DNA of 64,000 nucleotides from Cellvibrio sp. PSBB006 (GCF_002162135.1 NZ_CP021382.1:62001-126000); one strand, 5' to 3'; numbered from the stretch's first letter, positions 1-8,692 are shown. Numbers and translations: made by a program. The notes: generated by a model from the sequence alone, not told the origin.

Positions 1-51
1 ACAGTTGTGGCTCAGGGGGCGTGAAACGCTGCTGGCAGTGTTGAATTACGT

Positions 52-57
52 TATACT
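52..57 (+). promoter_or_regulatory. Candidate -10 box upstream of sdhE
   Basis: TATACT lies 36 bases before the sdhE start codon and fits a sigma-70 -10 hexamer. No convincing -35 hexamer is present at 16-18 bases upstream, so this is a weak call based on one element only. The rest of bases 1-93 holds no gene I can support. In Pseudomonas the neighbour on this side of sdhE is usually a divergent gene (ygfZ), which would lie outside the window. Confidence 0.3.
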
Positions 58-93
58 GCCCGACCGTTTTATCAGTGCAGCAGGTAGTAAATC

Positions 94-345
94 GTGGAAA
101 GAAACCGTTTGTTTTGGGGAAGTCGGCGCGGCATGCTGGAGCTGGATTTAATCCTCCTGCCATTTCTTGAAAATATATATCCCGACCTGCCACAAGACGA
201 TAAAGAACGTTATTGGGAATTGTTGGAATGCGAGGATCAGGATATGTATGCCTGGTTCATCAATCGCGAAAACCCACAGAACCCAAATTTACAAAGGATT
301 GTTGATATTGTTCGCGCTAATACCGGGCTTCAGAAAAACACCTGA
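94..345 (+). CDS. sdhE: FAD assembly factor SdhE (YgfY family)
   Basis: This encodes an 83-residue cytosolic protein of the SdhE/YgfY family, which helps attach FAD covalently to the flavoprotein subunits of succinate dehydrogenase and fumarate reductase. The family signature RRGMLELD, with the arginine-glycine pair that contacts the flavoprotein, is at residues 11-18. The D-rich segment before WELLECEDQDMYAWF and the C-terminal helix also match, and the length is normal for the family. The start is GTG. The next reading frame (ygfX) begins inside its last codons, so the two are translationally linked, as in enterobacteria and pseudomonads. Identification is from motif and context; I am confident. 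Confidence 0.9.
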   Translation: MERNRLFWGSRRGMLELDLILLPFLENIYPDLPQDDKERYWELLECEDQDMYAWFINRENPQNPNLQRIVDIVRANTGLQKNT

Positions 346-811
346 AGCGCCCCTCTCGAACAGCGGGCCGGCGGAAGCTTCCGGCGCAGAAATTCTGACT
401 GTTCATCTACGGCCTTCACGTCATTTATGGTACGCGCAATGTATCGTACATGGCGTGTTAGCGATCAGTCTGGCATTCGCTGTTATCCCACTCATATTCA
501 AGCAGCCATGGTGGTTTATCTTGTGGTTGATGGGTATGGCCGGCTTGTTGATTAGCTGGCAAATCTGCTACACCGCCTGGCGAGCTTTGCCGCAGGTGTT
601 GCATATAGCCGAGCGCGGTTGGCTACTCACAGACGCTAAATTTCAACGGGAGATAGTCCTGTCAGATGAAGCGGTAGTGTTGCCCTGGTTAATGGTTTTA
701 CCTTGTCGTGACAAAAATAATAAAACGCGCATTCACCTTGTTATTCTGCCTGATAGCACCTCGTCAGAAGCACATCGGCGTTTGCGCGTGTGGTTGCGGA
801 CTCGCCGTTAG
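308..811 (+). CDS. ygfX: YgfX/CptA-family inner-membrane protein
   Basis: This is the partner gene of sdhE, encoding a small inner-membrane protein of the YgfX (CptA) family. In E. coli the family has been described as the toxin of an SdhE-linked pair affecting cell shape; its role here is inferred. Two hydrophobic segments are visible around WYAQCIVHGVLAISLAFAV and WWFILWLMGMAGLLISW, followed by a soluble C-terminal half ending in an arginine-rich tail. No ATG fits. The frame is open from 167, but that part overlaps sdhE almost entirely. TTG at 308, about 10 bases after AAGGA, is my preferred start, giving 167 residues; TTG at 302 is an alternative. The start is uncertain, the family reasonably sure. 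Confidence 0.65.
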   Translation: MFALIPGFRKTPEAPLSNSGPAEASGAEILTVHLRPSRHLWYAQCIVHGVLAISLAFAVIPLIFKQPWWFILWLMGMAGLLISWQICYTAWRALPQVLHIAERGWLLTDAKFQREIVLSDEAVVLPWLMVLPCRDKNNKTRIHLVILPDSTSSEAHRRLRVWLRTRR

Positions 812-836
812 AAAACAACGCTTACAAAAACTATGC

Positions 837-1904
837 TTACAAAAAAGTCACCTTCATAATGCCGCCGCGGTAAAGCCCCAGATACAAGACGGTATTTTCT
901 CTTTCCTTGACGACTAACAAACTCCTGACACCGCCAAAGAGTGATTGACTGGGGTAAAGATATTTCGACCAACTGGTGCCGCCATTTTCTGAGATCTCCA
1001 GAATCAGTGGTTGAGGTGTATCCCAATTTTTATCCCAGCCGGCGGTATAAAGTGTCTGTGGGTCATCTGGATCGATTGCTACGTCAAAATAAAAGCGGTA
1101 GTCCACATCGCCCAATAAATTGGTCCAGGTTTCACCCTTGTCGGTACTTTCCAATACGCCGCCCTCACCGCTGGCTAATATGCGCTGATCGTTAGTTGCA
1201 TCAAATTGAATACCATAAATAACGCTGGGGTTAGGCAACAAGTCGGAATAGCTGCGTTCTTCATTGGTGTCCAGCGAATAAGCACGCAGCACTAATTGCT
1301 CCAATGCATTCTGGCCGCCGTACCAGACTTCATTGGTAGCCGGGTTGCGCTTTACGATGGTTTTACGTTGACCGAAGCCGTGCCACTCGCCGCTCAGAAT
1401 TTCCCAGTGACGCCCTTCATCCAGTGAACGTGCCAGAACTTCTATACCGGTGGCATAGAGCGCATTATTGTCATCGTCATAGTGCAGGCCATGAATGGCT
1501 TCGGGGTCATCTTCACCACCGAAATCATGGATAATTTCACTCCAGGTTTCCCCGCCATCTGTTGTTTCCATTAATTGATATTGTGCGATTTCATCAACAA
1601 CAAGTGACGTGGAAGCCAAGTAATGTTCGTCATCCAGAAACGCAATATCCAGCACTTCGCGATTGCTCAATCCAGCTGCCAGCCAGCGACCATTCCCTTT
1701 GTTTTTGCTGTACAAGCCACGATCTGTTGCAGCAAACACTTGTCCATCGTGCTCATATAACCGCAGGATAATCCGCCCGCTGAGTCCATCGGGCGCAATA
1801 CCGAAATCTGCCTTGGGTGGCTTGTCATCGCTGCCACAACTGATCAGGAAAAAAAGGCTGAGGGATACGACGGCAAGCAAACGAGCGAAGAGGGTAGCAC
1901 GCAT
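837..1904 (-). CDS. Secreted lipoprotein with Asp-box (BNR) beta-propeller repeats
   Basis: This is a predicted lipoprotein of about 355 residues. The N terminus is a hydrophobic signal with lipobox LISC, followed by GSDD, so the mature protein would be lipid-anchored. The body contains at least three Asp-box (BNR) motifs of the form S/T-x-D/N-x-G-x-T/S-W: TTDGGETWSEI, STDKGETWTNL and SENGGTSWSKY. These are typical of sialidase-like or photosystem-assembly-like beta-propellers, and the fold probably binds a partner or glycan. No catalytic residues point to sialidase activity. I prefer the internal ATG at 1904 because GGAG lies about 8 bases upstream and it starts the signal peptide directly; ATG at 1934 adds ten residues. 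Specific function is unknown. It lies convergent to ygfX and downstream of nadB on the same strand. Confidence 0.75.
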   Translation of the reverse strand: MRATLFARLLAVVSLSLFFLISCGSDDKPPKADFGIAPDGLSGRIILRLYEHDGQVFAATDRGLYSKNKGNGRWLAAGLSNREVLDIAFLDDEHYLASTSLVVDEIAQYQLMETTDGGETWSEIIHDFGGEDDPEAIHGLHYDDDNNALYATGIEVLARSLDEGRHWEILSGEWHGFGQRKTIVKRNPATNEVWYGGQNALEQLVLRAYSLDTNEERSYSDLLPNPSVIYGIQFDATNDQRILASGEGGVLESTDKGETWTNLLGDVDYRFYFDVAIDPDDPQTLYTAGWDKNWDTPQPLILEISENGGTSWSKYLYPSQSLFGGVRSLLVVKERENTVLYLGLYRGGIMKVTFL

Positions 1905-2042
1905 ACAGGCAACTCCATTGAATGATATTTTCATTGCACAGAGTATGCAGCGCGGCCTGAAAAGGAGTGGTAAAAAATTGTACCTGCTTGTGAGAATCTG
2001 TAACGAAATGGGCGGCGGTAAAATATCCGCCGCCCGGTATGA

Positions 2043-3662
2043 TCAATCTTTGCTGACTACAATGTCCTGCCCCGCAAAGTTGGTCGGCACCAGAATAGTG
2101 TCGCGTGCGACCGAGGATTTTTTGGGATAATCGAGCGAAAAATGTAAACCGCGGCTTTCCTTGCGTTCGATGGCGGAACGAATAATCAGTTCTGCCACTG
2201 TTGCCAGGTTGCGCAATTCGATCAAATCACTGCTGACTTTGTAATTGCTGTAGTACTCGGCGATTTCTTTCTTCAATAGTTTGATGCGATGGGTGGCTCG
2301 CTCCAGCCGTTTATGGGTGCGAACAATGCCGACGTAGTCCCACATAAAACGGCGCAGTTCATCCCAGTTGTGCGAGATAACGACATCTTCATCGGAGTTG
2401 GTTACGCGCGATTCATCCCATTGTGGTGACGGATCGGGTTCATGAATATCAGGTAAGTTGGCAAGAATATGTTCCGCGGCCGATTGTGCATAGACGATAC
2501 ATTCCAACAACGAATTGCTCGCCATGCGATTAGCGCCGTGTAAGCCGGTAAATGATGTTTCGCCGATGGCATAAAGATTTTGCAAATCAGTTTGGCCATT
2601 TTTATCGACCACCACGCCGCCGCAGGTGTAATGCGCGGCGGGCACCACCGGAATCGGTTCTTTGGTGATATCGATACCGAATTCGAGGCAGCGCGCTTTT
2701 ACGGTGGGGAAATGTTCGCTGATAAATTCCGGTGATTTATGGCTGATATCCAGATACAGGCAGTCGCAACCCAGACGTTTGATCTCATGGTCAATCGCTC
2801 GGGCGACGATATCCCGAGGCGCCAGCTCTGCCCGCTCATCAAAGCGCGGCATAAACCGCTCGCCGTTAGGCAGGCGCAGATAAGCTCCTTCGCCACGCAG
2901 CGCTTCGGTGATCAGAAACGTCTTGGCTTTGGGGTGATACAGACAGGTAGGGTGAAACTGATTGAACTCCATATTGGCAACGCGGCATCCAGCTCGCCAG
3001 GCCATAGCAATGCCGTCACCGCTGGCGCTGTCCGGGTTGCTGGTGTAGAGATAAACCTTACTGGCCCCGCCCGTGGCTAACACCACCACCTTGGCCTGGA
3101 ACACATGGACATGATCGTCTTCATGACTCAAGGCATAAGCACCGGTGCAACGCAGCTTGCGCGAACCGGCATCGGCCTGGGTAATCAGGTTGATAGCGAC
3201 ATGGTGTTCAAAGATGTGCAGGTTATTTTGCTGCGCGCGCTCCAACAGGGTGCTATGCACGGCCTGTCCGGTGGCGTCGGCGCTGTGGATAATACGGCGA
3301 TGACTGTGTCCGCCTTCCTGGGTGAGGTGGTAATCCTCTTTGCCGCTTTCTTTGGTAAAGCTGACGCCCTGATCGATCAACCATTGAATAGCGCCTTTGC
3401 TGCGCTCCACGGTAAATCGTACCGCGTCCTCATGGCATAAACCCGATCCCGCTATCAGCGTATCGGCGACATGGGCATCAATAGAGTCCTGATCATCGAG
3501 GACTGCCGCAATACCGCCTTGGGCGAACCAGGTCGAGCCCTCATTAGCGGCACTCTTGCTGAGCAGGGCGACCTTGGCATAGTTGGCGAGGTTTAAAGCC
3601 AGGGTCAAGCCAGCAGCGCCGGAGCCAATGACCAATACATCATGGTTGTAGTGTTTGTTCAT
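2043..3662 (-). CDS. nadB: L-aspartate oxidase NadB
   Basis: This is a flavoenzyme that oxidises L-aspartate to iminoaspartate, the first step of de novo NAD synthesis, in the cytosol. The N-terminal FAD dinucleotide motif [18 protein letters not shown] is near residues 10-27. The [11 protein letters not shown] and RTHKR-type segments of the succinate dehydrogenase/fumarate reductase flavoprotein family are present, as are the active-site-region motifs HPTCLY and RGEGAYL. The length of 539 residues is normal. The ATG at 3662 is preceded in frame by a TTG at 3665, which I reject as start. Its placement divergent from rpoE matches the nadB-algU order in Pseudomonas. The gene is complete. Confidence 0.95.
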   Translation of the reverse strand: MNKHYNHDVLVIGSGAAGLTLALNLANYAKVALLSKSAANEGSTWFAQGGIAAVLDDQDSIDAHVADTLIAGSGLCHEDAVRFTVERSKGAIQWLIDQGVSFTKESGKEDYHLTQEGGHSHRRIIHSADATGQAVHSTLLERAQQNNLHIFEHHVAINLITQADAGSRKLRCTGAYALSHEDDHVHVFQAKVVVLATGGASKVYLYTSNPDSASGDGIAMAWRAGCRVANMEFNQFHPTCLYHPKAKTFLITEALRGEGAYLRLPNGERFMPRFDERAELAPRDIVARAIDHEIKRLGCDCLYLDISHKSPEFISEHFPTVKARCLEFGIDITKEPIPVVPAAHYTCGGVVVDKNGQTDLQNLYAIGETSFTGLHGANRMASNSLLECIVYAQSAAEHILANLPDIHEPDPSPQWDESRVTNSDEDVVISHNWDELRRFMWDYVGIVRTHKRLERATHRIKLLKKEIAEYYSNYKVSSDLIELRNLATVAELIIRSAIERKESRGLHFSLDYPKKSSVARDTILVPTNFAGQDIVVSKD

Positions 3663-3885
3663 CAATACGGGTCCGTATCAAAAATCGTTGCCAGACAGGG
3701 TCTTAAATGGCCGTGCAAGCGGCCGTGCAGTATATACAAGCTGCCGCTCCAGTTTAACGCCGCACAGTTTGCCCACTATAAGGTTTTTTTCGGTGCCCTG
3801 CTTATACGCTCGCGTGCATATCCGCGGTCTTGTGTGGGTTTGCTTACTGACAGGTTGGTAAAGCCCGGTATGATAGGTGGCGCCT

Positions 3886-3912
3886 GAACTTTTCTGATGG
3901 GGGTGAGTCTAT
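3886..3912 (+). promoter_or_regulatory. Sigma-E (AlgU/RpoE) promoter upstream of rpoE
   Basis: GAACTT (3886-3891), a 15-base spacer, then GTCTAT (3907-3912) match the extracytoplasmic sigma-E consensus GGAACTT-N15/16-GTCTAA. The promoter points at rpoE and would give a leader of about 165 bases before ATG 4087. Autoregulation of rpoE/algU by such a promoter is well established in E. coli and P. aeruginosa. The rest of the nadB-rpoE interval (3663-4086) shows no gene. Confidence 0.65.
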
Positions 3913-4086
3913 CTGCCAGTTCGAAATGAGCCCCTGTCCGCGATTTAAAGGCATTCATATTCGCAAGTGATTGATTGTGCGGTATTAACTTTTACAGGTA
4001 AGCTGCGCATTCATAACAATTCATAGCCGCAGGGCTGGGTCTGATCTGACTTCGGGTGTACCGAAGTGCTTGGGGGTTTTAGCAGA

Positions 4087-4677
4087 ATGACAGCGCAAAT
4101 AGCGCAAGATGCGGATCAACAACTGGTTGAACGCGTTCAAAAAGGCGATAAACGTGCCTTTGACTTGCTCGTAATCAAGTATCAACACAAAATCCTGGCG
4201 ATCATCAGCCGTTTTATTCGCGATCATGCCGAGGTTCATGACGTAGCCCAGGATGCGTTTATCAAGGCGTACCGGGCATTACCCAATTTTCGGGGAGACA
4301 GTGCCTTTTATACCTGGATGTATCGCATTGCCATCAATACCGCCAAGAACCATCTGGTGGCCCGGAACCGTCGGCCGCCGGCTAGCGATGTCGAGGTCGA
4401 AGAGGCAGAATTCTATAACGGTAACGATGCCCTGAAAGAAATGAATACCCCGGAACATAACCTGCTGACCGAAGAATTGCAGACGGCTATCGACCAGGCA
4501 ATTCGCGATCTACCGGAGGATCTGCGTACAGCGGTGACCCTGCGTGAGATGGAAGGGCTTAGTTATGAAGACATCGCTGCAATCATGGATTGCCCGGTAG
4601 GTACAGTGCGTTCACGGATTTTCCGCGCACGCGAAGCTATCGATAAGCGAATTCATCCCCTGTTAAGTGAAGTGTAA
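4087..4677 (+). CDS. rpoE: RNA polymerase sigma-E factor (RpoE/AlgU)
   Basis: This is an ECF sigma factor for the envelope stress response, held at the membrane by RseA until periplasmic damage triggers its release. Region 2 runs through FDLLVIKYQHKI and DVAQDAFIKAYRAL to FYTWMYRIAINTAKNHL. Region 4 is the helix-turn-helix around LSYEDIAAIMDCPVGTVRSR. The N terminus, QQLVERVQKGDKRAFDLLV, is nearly the same as P. aeruginosa AlgU. The ATG at 4087 gives 196 residues, the usual size. A GTG at 4066 in frame is possible but less likely, because GGGGG at 4072-4076 fits as ribosome-binding site for 4087. It heads the rpoE-rseA-rseB-rseC set, but a 294-base gap separates it from rseA. Confidence 0.95.
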   Translation: MTAQIAQDADQQLVERVQKGDKRAFDLLVIKYQHKILAIISRFIRDHAEVHDVAQDAFIKAYRALPNFRGDSAFYTWMYRIAINTAKNHLVARNRRPPASDVEVEEAEFYNGNDALKEMNTPEHNLLTEELQTAIDQAIRDLPEDLRTAVTLREMEGLSYEDIAAIMDCPVGTVRSRIFRAREAIDKRIHPLLSEV

Positions 4678-4971
4678 GAGGGTAAGCGAAGCCTGAATTG
4701 GTGCGCGAAGGGTGGAAAAGCAGGTGCAGGATCTGTAACCAAATGAAACACGTCATGCTTCGCTTGGACATTTAATGCATATTTTTTTAACTAAACTTAA
4801 CGAAAACTGGCACGGCGCTGAACCTTTGTAAATCTGTCGTGTCTTTTGCAACAAGTACAACTCGTTGCCGTTTGAACGGGTAAGCTAAGTAAACAACATG
4901 AGCAACATAAACCCCCGCATTTATCGGCTAGCGGGTTTCCACGAGATGTCTATACAGAGGTAAATCTCAGC
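4678..4971 (+). promoter_or_regulatory. Long rpoE-rseA spacer with second sigma-E-like box
   Basis: This is 294 bases without a gene inside what is normally a tightly packed operon. At 4820-4846, GAACCT-N15-GTCTTT has exactly the same spacing as the promoter before rpoE, with one mismatch in the -35-like part and two in the -10-like part against GAACTT/GTCTAA. It would give rseA its own stress-inducible promoter. An imperfect hairpin around 4910-4940 (CCCCGC / GCGGG) follows. The promoter call is tentative; the unusual spacer length is directly visible. Confidence 0.4.
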
Positions 4972-5679
4972 ATGACACAGCAAAATACGCATCATCCATT
5001 GGCAGAATCCCTTTCCTCGCTGATGGATAATGAGGCCTCGGAATTGGAATTGCAGCGCGTTCTCAAGGCCAGCGAATCTGATTCAGAGGTCAAAGCTACC
5101 TGGTCCCGTTATCAGGTTGCCCGTGCTGCCCTCCATCGTGATCTGCCCATGCTTGAAATGGGTGACTTTGCGGCACGCGTCAGCGCCGCGCTGGAACAGG
5201 AAGAGAATCACTCAACCACATCTGCTCCGGGCACCCCGGAAAAGAAAGCCACGCAATGGTGGCAAAATGTTGCCCGCTTTGCTGTGGCAGCGTCGGTGGC
5301 TGGTGGTGTGGTCCTGTTTGCACAGAACTTCGGTGGGTTGAACCCGGAAGCACCCGCGGCGGTAGCAGCAACACCACAGGTGGATGCACCGACGACCGCA
5401 GCCGTTCCCGCGCCTTCTTTACCGGCCGGTTACCATGCACAACCCTTGAGCGCGCGCGCAGTTGGTTTGCAAACCGGGTATGAGTCGCGTCAACAGGATA
5501 ATCGCCAGGTCATCTTTGTTCCGCTGCCCAGTAGCTCACAAACGGCTGCCCAGGTATCCGACGAGGAAGTGCGTGACTACCTTAATAAATTGATTGAAGA
5601 GCATGCCGACAACGCGGCATTGAACAGTGGTCAGGGTATGCTACCCTTTGCGCGAGTTGTGTTGACCGAAGAAGATTAA
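4972..5679 (+). CDS. rseA: Anti-sigma-E factor RseA/MucA
   Basis: This is a single-pass inner-membrane anti-sigma factor that sequesters RpoE. The cytosolic N-terminal domain (about residues 1-80) carries the RseA signature LSSLMDNEASELELQRVL. The membrane segment is around FAVAASVAGGVVLFAQNFGG (about residues 102-122). The periplasmic domain ends in VVLTEED and contains the QVIFVPLP and EVRDYLNKLIEEHA segments that interact with RseB and DegS-type protease signals in the family. The length of 235 residues is slightly above that of E. coli RseA and P. aeruginosa MucA. GAGG at 4957-4960 supports ATG 4972. It is followed after 5 bases by rseB. Confidence 0.9.
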   Translation: MTQQNTHHPLAESLSSLMDNEASELELQRVLKASESDSEVKATWSRYQVARAALHRDLPMLEMGDFAARVSAALEQEENHSTTSAPGTPEKKATQWWQNVARFAVAASVAGGVVLFAQNFGGLNPEAPAAVAATPQVDAPTTAAVPAPSLPAGYHAQPLSARAVGLQTGYESRQQDNRQVIFVPLPSSSQTAAQVSDEEVRDYLNKLIEEHADNAALNSGQGMLPFARVVLTEED

Positions 5680-5684
5680 TTCCT

Positions 5685-6665
5685 ATGCGTATAGCTGTAT
5701 TGATTCGCTCCTTGAGCGGCCTGTTGTTATTGCAGGCCGCTCAATTTGTTTTTGCCCAGACAGAAACCCCCAACCCCTCCCAAGCTCCTTCCCAAGCCCA
5801 AAGCCTGCAAGCGTTATTTGCCAAGATGTCGCGGGTATCCCACAACCTGAACTATCAGGGTTCTTTCACCTACGAACACCAGAACACCAGCACATTGCAG
5901 GGGTTTCGCGTGTCCCATTGGGTGGACGAGGGCGTTGAACACGAGCGCCTGTTGTACCTGAATGGACCGGAGCGGGAAATTGTTCGCCACGGCCAGGCGC
6001 TGGATTGCTTCTCTCCCGGCGATCAATTGTTGCAGGGGCGGTTGAGTTCTATCGGCTCCCGGCTGATCGGGCTGGATGAGTTGTATCAATTTCAGATCCG
6101 CTACACCGAGCGCGTTGCCGGCCGCATGGCCACCGTGCTGCAAGTGGTTCCGCGCGATGAGTTTCGCTATGGCTATGTATTGAGCGTGGACCAGGAAACC
6201 GGATTGGTGCTCAAGTCGCTGATGATCGACGGCACCGGGCGCATCCTGGAACGCTATCAATTTCTGGAATTGGATTTGAATCCCGATATCAAACAATTAC
6301 AGCAGGCACCTGCGGCCAAGCTACACCGCGTCGCCAACGCTGAACTGGGTGGATGTAATAAAACCCAGGGCGGCGAACCGGAAGGGTGGGGATTGAAGTG
6401 GATTCCTACAGGTTTTGCGTTCGTGGGGCAGCACCGTGTTCGGGAGTCTACGGATATGCTGATGTTTACCGATGGGTTAAGTACCTTTTCCGTTTTTATT
6501 GAACCTGCCTCCCAGCAGCCCCCGGAAGGTATTGGCCAGCGCGGCGCTACCGTTGCCTTCATGAGCAAAGTGATGCGCAACGATCAGATCCACCGACTCA
6601 CCGTCGTAGGAGAAATTCCTGCGGTAGCGGCTGAGCAGGTCGCGGCTGGTGTCGAAGCAAAATAA
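5685..6665 (+). CDS. rseB: Sigma-E regulatory protein RseB/MucB
   Basis: This is a periplasmic protein that binds the outer face of RseA and senses lipoprotein or LPS mislocalisation, protecting RseA from proteolysis. A signal peptide covers about residues 1-24 and ends AQFVFA. The N-terminal LolA-like domain starts at LFAKMSRVSHNLNYQGSFTY. The C-terminal domain holds WGLKWIPTGF and DGLSTFSVFIEP, typical of MucB. The length of 326 residues is normal. It is coupled to rseA by a 5-base gap. An almost perfect hairpin and 103 bases separate it from rseC. Confidence 0.92.
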   Translation: MRIAVLIRSLSGLLLLQAAQFVFAQTETPNPSQAPSQAQSLQALFAKMSRVSHNLNYQGSFTYEHQNTSTLQGFRVSHWVDEGVEHERLLYLNGPEREIVRHGQALDCFSPGDQLLQGRLSSIGSRLIGLDELYQFQIRYTERVAGRMATVLQVVPRDEFRYGYVLSVDQETGLVLKSLMIDGTGRILERYQFLELDLNPDIKQLQQAPAAKLHRVANAELGGCNKTQGGEPEGWGLKWIPTGFAFVGQHRVRESTDMLMFTDGLSTFSVFIEPASQQPPEGIGQRGATVAFMSKVMRNDQIHRLTVVGEIPAVAAEQVAAGVEAK

Positions 6666-6678
6666 ATTCTCTCACGCT

Positions 6679-6701
6679 GCGGGTGGGAATCTCCCACCCG
6701 C
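6679..6701 (+). other. Strong hairpin between rseB and rseC
   Basis: A perfect 10-bp inverted repeat, GCGGGTGGGA / TCCCACCCGC with a 3-base loop, begins 14 bases after the rseB stop. It has no run of T after it, so it is not a standard intrinsic terminator. It could slow decay of the upstream message or reduce expression of rseC relative to rseA-rseB. Confidence 0.55.
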
Positions 6702-6768
6702 CTTGCCGTCGAAGTCATAAACCAATTCCTGCATAATGCGCCCCTGAGCATCCGATTGAGGTGGTGGC

Positions 6769-7227
6769 ATGATCCATGAAAAAGGCCGTATTGTGGCCAT
6801 AGAGCCGGAAGGCATCTGGGTAGAGACGATTCAGCGCTCTACCTGTGATTCATGCAGCGCTGAAAAAGGCTGCGGCCAAAGCCTGATGGCGAAGCTCAGT
6901 GGCCACACCTCATATCTGTGGGTGCTGTTGCAAGGTCGCGATGCTGCGCAATATCAATTGGGTGATGAAGTGGAAATCGGTGTGCCGGAAAGTGTGGTGG
7001 TAAACGGTTCGCTATTTGCGTATCTGGTGCCGCTGTTAGCCATGATGTTCGCCGCCGGCATGGCGCACCAGCAATTCGCCCAAGAGGGCATCACCATTTT
7101 CTCTGCCTTTATCGGTCTTGTTGTCGGCGCCCTGGTGGTTCGCTGGCGCTCCCATCACATTCGCTTTGACAGCCGTTTGCAGCCAGTGCTGATTGATGAT
7201 CACAAACCGCTGCGTATCCAACCCTGA
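6769..7227 (+). CDS. rseC: SoxR-reducing/sigma-E modulator RseC/MucC
   Basis: This is an inner-membrane protein of the RseC/MucC family, linked to modulation of the sigma-E response and, in other bacteria, to reduction of SoxR. The N-terminal cytosolic part carries a cysteine cluster, TCDSCSAEKGCGQ (C-x2-C-x5-C), at about residues 24-36. Two membrane segments follow: SLFAYLVPLLAMMFAAGMA and IFSAFIGLVVGALVV. The length of 152 residues matches the family. In Pseudomonas the next gene would be mucD (DegP-type protease); here it is arfB, two bases downstream. Confidence 0.9.
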   Translation: MIHEKGRIVAIEPEGIWVETIQRSTCDSCSAEKGCGQSLMAKLSGHTSYLWVLLQGRDAAQYQLGDEVEIGVPESVVVNGSLFAYLVPLLAMMFAAGMAHQQFAQEGITIFSAFIGLVVGALVVRWRSHHIRFDSRLQPVLIDDHKPLRIQP

Positions 7228-7229
7228 TT

Positions 7230-7649
7230 ATGTTGCGAATTACATCCAGCTTAAGTATTCCCCTCCATGAGATTGAATTAACGGCTATCCGCGCGCAGGG
7301 CGCCGGTGGGCAGAATGTTAATAAAGTCTCCAGCGCAATCCATCTGCGGTTTGATGTGCGCGCTTCATGCTTGCCAGACATCTACAAGGAGCGACTTCTG
7401 CAAGTGCAAGACAGCCGGATGTCGGCGGAAGGCGTGATTGTGATCAAGGCACAACGACTGCGCACCCAGGAAAAAAATCGCGAGGATGCGTTGGAGCGTT
7501 TAAAAGAAATGATTGCAGGAGCGATCAAGGTTCACAAAACCCGTCACGCCACCAAGCCGACGCTGGCGTCCAAAAAACGTCGTATTGAAGGAAAAACCCG
7601 GCGCGGCAACGTCAAACAAATGCGTGGCAAACCTTCGGCAGATTATTAA
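7230..7649 (+). CDS. arfB: Alternative ribosome-rescue peptidyl-tRNA hydrolase ArfB (YaeJ)
   Basis: This is a release-factor-like protein that hydrolyses peptidyl-tRNA on ribosomes stalled without a stop codon. The catalytic GGQ loop appears as RAQGAGGQNVNKVSSAIHLR (about residues 24-43), as in domain 3 of class I release factors. The lysine/arginine-rich C-terminal tail (from HKTRHATKPTLASKK onward), which enters the empty mRNA channel, is present and complete. The length of 139 residues is typical. It starts two bases after rseC stops and is probably co-transcribed with the rse genes, linking ribosome rescue to envelope stress; that functional link is inference. Confidence 0.9.
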   Translation: MLRITSSLSIPLHEIELTAIRAQGAGGQNVNKVSSAIHLRFDVRASCLPDIYKERLLQVQDSRMSAEGVIVIKAQRLRTQEKNREDALERLKEMIAGAIKVHKTRHATKPTLASKKRRIEGKTRRGNVKQMRGKPSADY

Positions 7650-7666
7650 AAATTACCTAAAAACAT

Positions 7667-8692
7667 TTACGCCGGTAATGCTTGCCAGAGTTCTTTTTGC
7701 AACTGTTGGATATTCTCGCCACCGGTTTCCACCAGCCATTTCACCAACGCCCGTGACACATCAGGGTAGGGGATAGGGTCCGGCTTGGGCAGCGGTAACC
7801 ATTTACCGATTGCTTCGACACTCAATTCTTTCGTCACCGAGGCGTAGCCTAATTTTTGCAGTGCCAAGGCATTGGATTTCTGTTCCATCTGCCCGGCAAC
7901 CGGTTGCGTCAGAATTTTTTTACCCAGCTGCAATGCCTCGCTGGGTAACTCAAAACCGGTACTGCAAATCACACCTTCGCAACGATGCAAATCCTGCTGA
8001 AATCCTTCGCGTGAAAAAGGGCGCACGTGAATATGCCCCTCATCAAAGGCTTCCGGCACCGGTTGATAAACATAGAAGTGATAATCAGGAAACTGACGCA
8101 ACTGCGGCATGATGTCCGGCAAGCCCGCAAACGGTAGATACACCAGATAGTGACCCGGCGTAAATTCATTGGAGTATTGGGAAGGCTCAACCAGCGGCGG
8201 CAGAATCGGCTGGTTAAAGTGATGCCAATGCAAACCGATGGGCAAAGTCACCGGCGCAAAGTTACGCATAAACCACTCGATAACAATGTTGCCGCCTTGC
8301 TTGGGAATATCGTAGAAAAACGCATTCTGGTGGGAAATACCGATCACTTTTTTACCGGCTTGTTTGGCGGCCCAGGCCGATACCGGTTCAAAATCATTGA
8401 TAATAAAATCGTAACCTTCAACATTCACTTTTTTGGTGTCTTGATACAGCCGCCATAAATTACTGGTCATCGCTGTTTTGACATACAGAATTTTTCCACT
8501 CTCTGTGGCAAACGTCAGCCCGCGATATACCTGATAATCGCCAAAGGCCTCCATATCAAAAAACTTTTCTTTCGGTCTTCCTGAGAATACCCAATCTACC
8601 TGGGCTCCTGCGGCGGCCAAGGCTTTGGCCATGATTCTTGCGCGTGTTAAATGTCCGTTACCTGTGCCCTGAACGCCGTACAATATTCTCAT
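7667..8692 (-). CDS. MJ1255/VC2487-type glycosyltransferase
   Basis: This is a GT-B-fold glycosyltransferase of the MJ1255/VC2487 family (UDP-glycosyltransferase/MurG superfamily). The N terminus, MRILYGVQGTGNGHLTRAR, carries the glycine-rich G-x-GNGH loop. The C-terminal donor-binding half contains GVICSTGFELPSEALQLGKK and PVAGQMEQKSNA, the nucleotide-sugar-binding region. From ATG 8692 it is 341 residues. That start overlaps the stop of the PAP2 gene as ATGA, which I prefer over the upstream in-frame start at 8737. Donor and acceptor are not predictable. The pairing with a PAP2 phosphatase suggests a lipid-linked glycan or polyprenyl-phosphate substrate. Confidence 0.8.
   Translation of the reverse strand: MRILYGVQGTGNGHLTRARIMAKALAAAGAQVDWVFSGRPKEKFFDMEAFGDYQVYRGLTFATESGKILYVKTAMTSNLWRLYQDTKKVNVEGYDFIINDFEPVSAWAAKQAGKKVIGISHQNAFFYDIPKQGGNIVIEWFMRNFAPVTLPIGLHWHHFNQPILPPLVEPSQYSNEFTPGHYLVYLPFAGLPDIMPQLRQFPDYHFYVYQPVPEAFDEGHIHVRPFSREGFQQDLHRCEGVICSTGFELPSEALQLGKKILTQPVAGQMEQKSNALALQKLGYASVTKELSVEAIGKWLPLPKPDPIPYPDVSRALVKWLVETGGENIQQLQKELWQALPA

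Noticed and set aside
4760..4797. TTGGAC ... TAAACT considered as a sigma-70 promoter for rseA
   Set aside because: Spacing of 22 bases is too long and the alternative -10 at 17 bases matches poorly.
5814..6296. 160-residue frame on the minus strand within rseB
   Set aside because: Shadow of rseB; no start signals or motifs.
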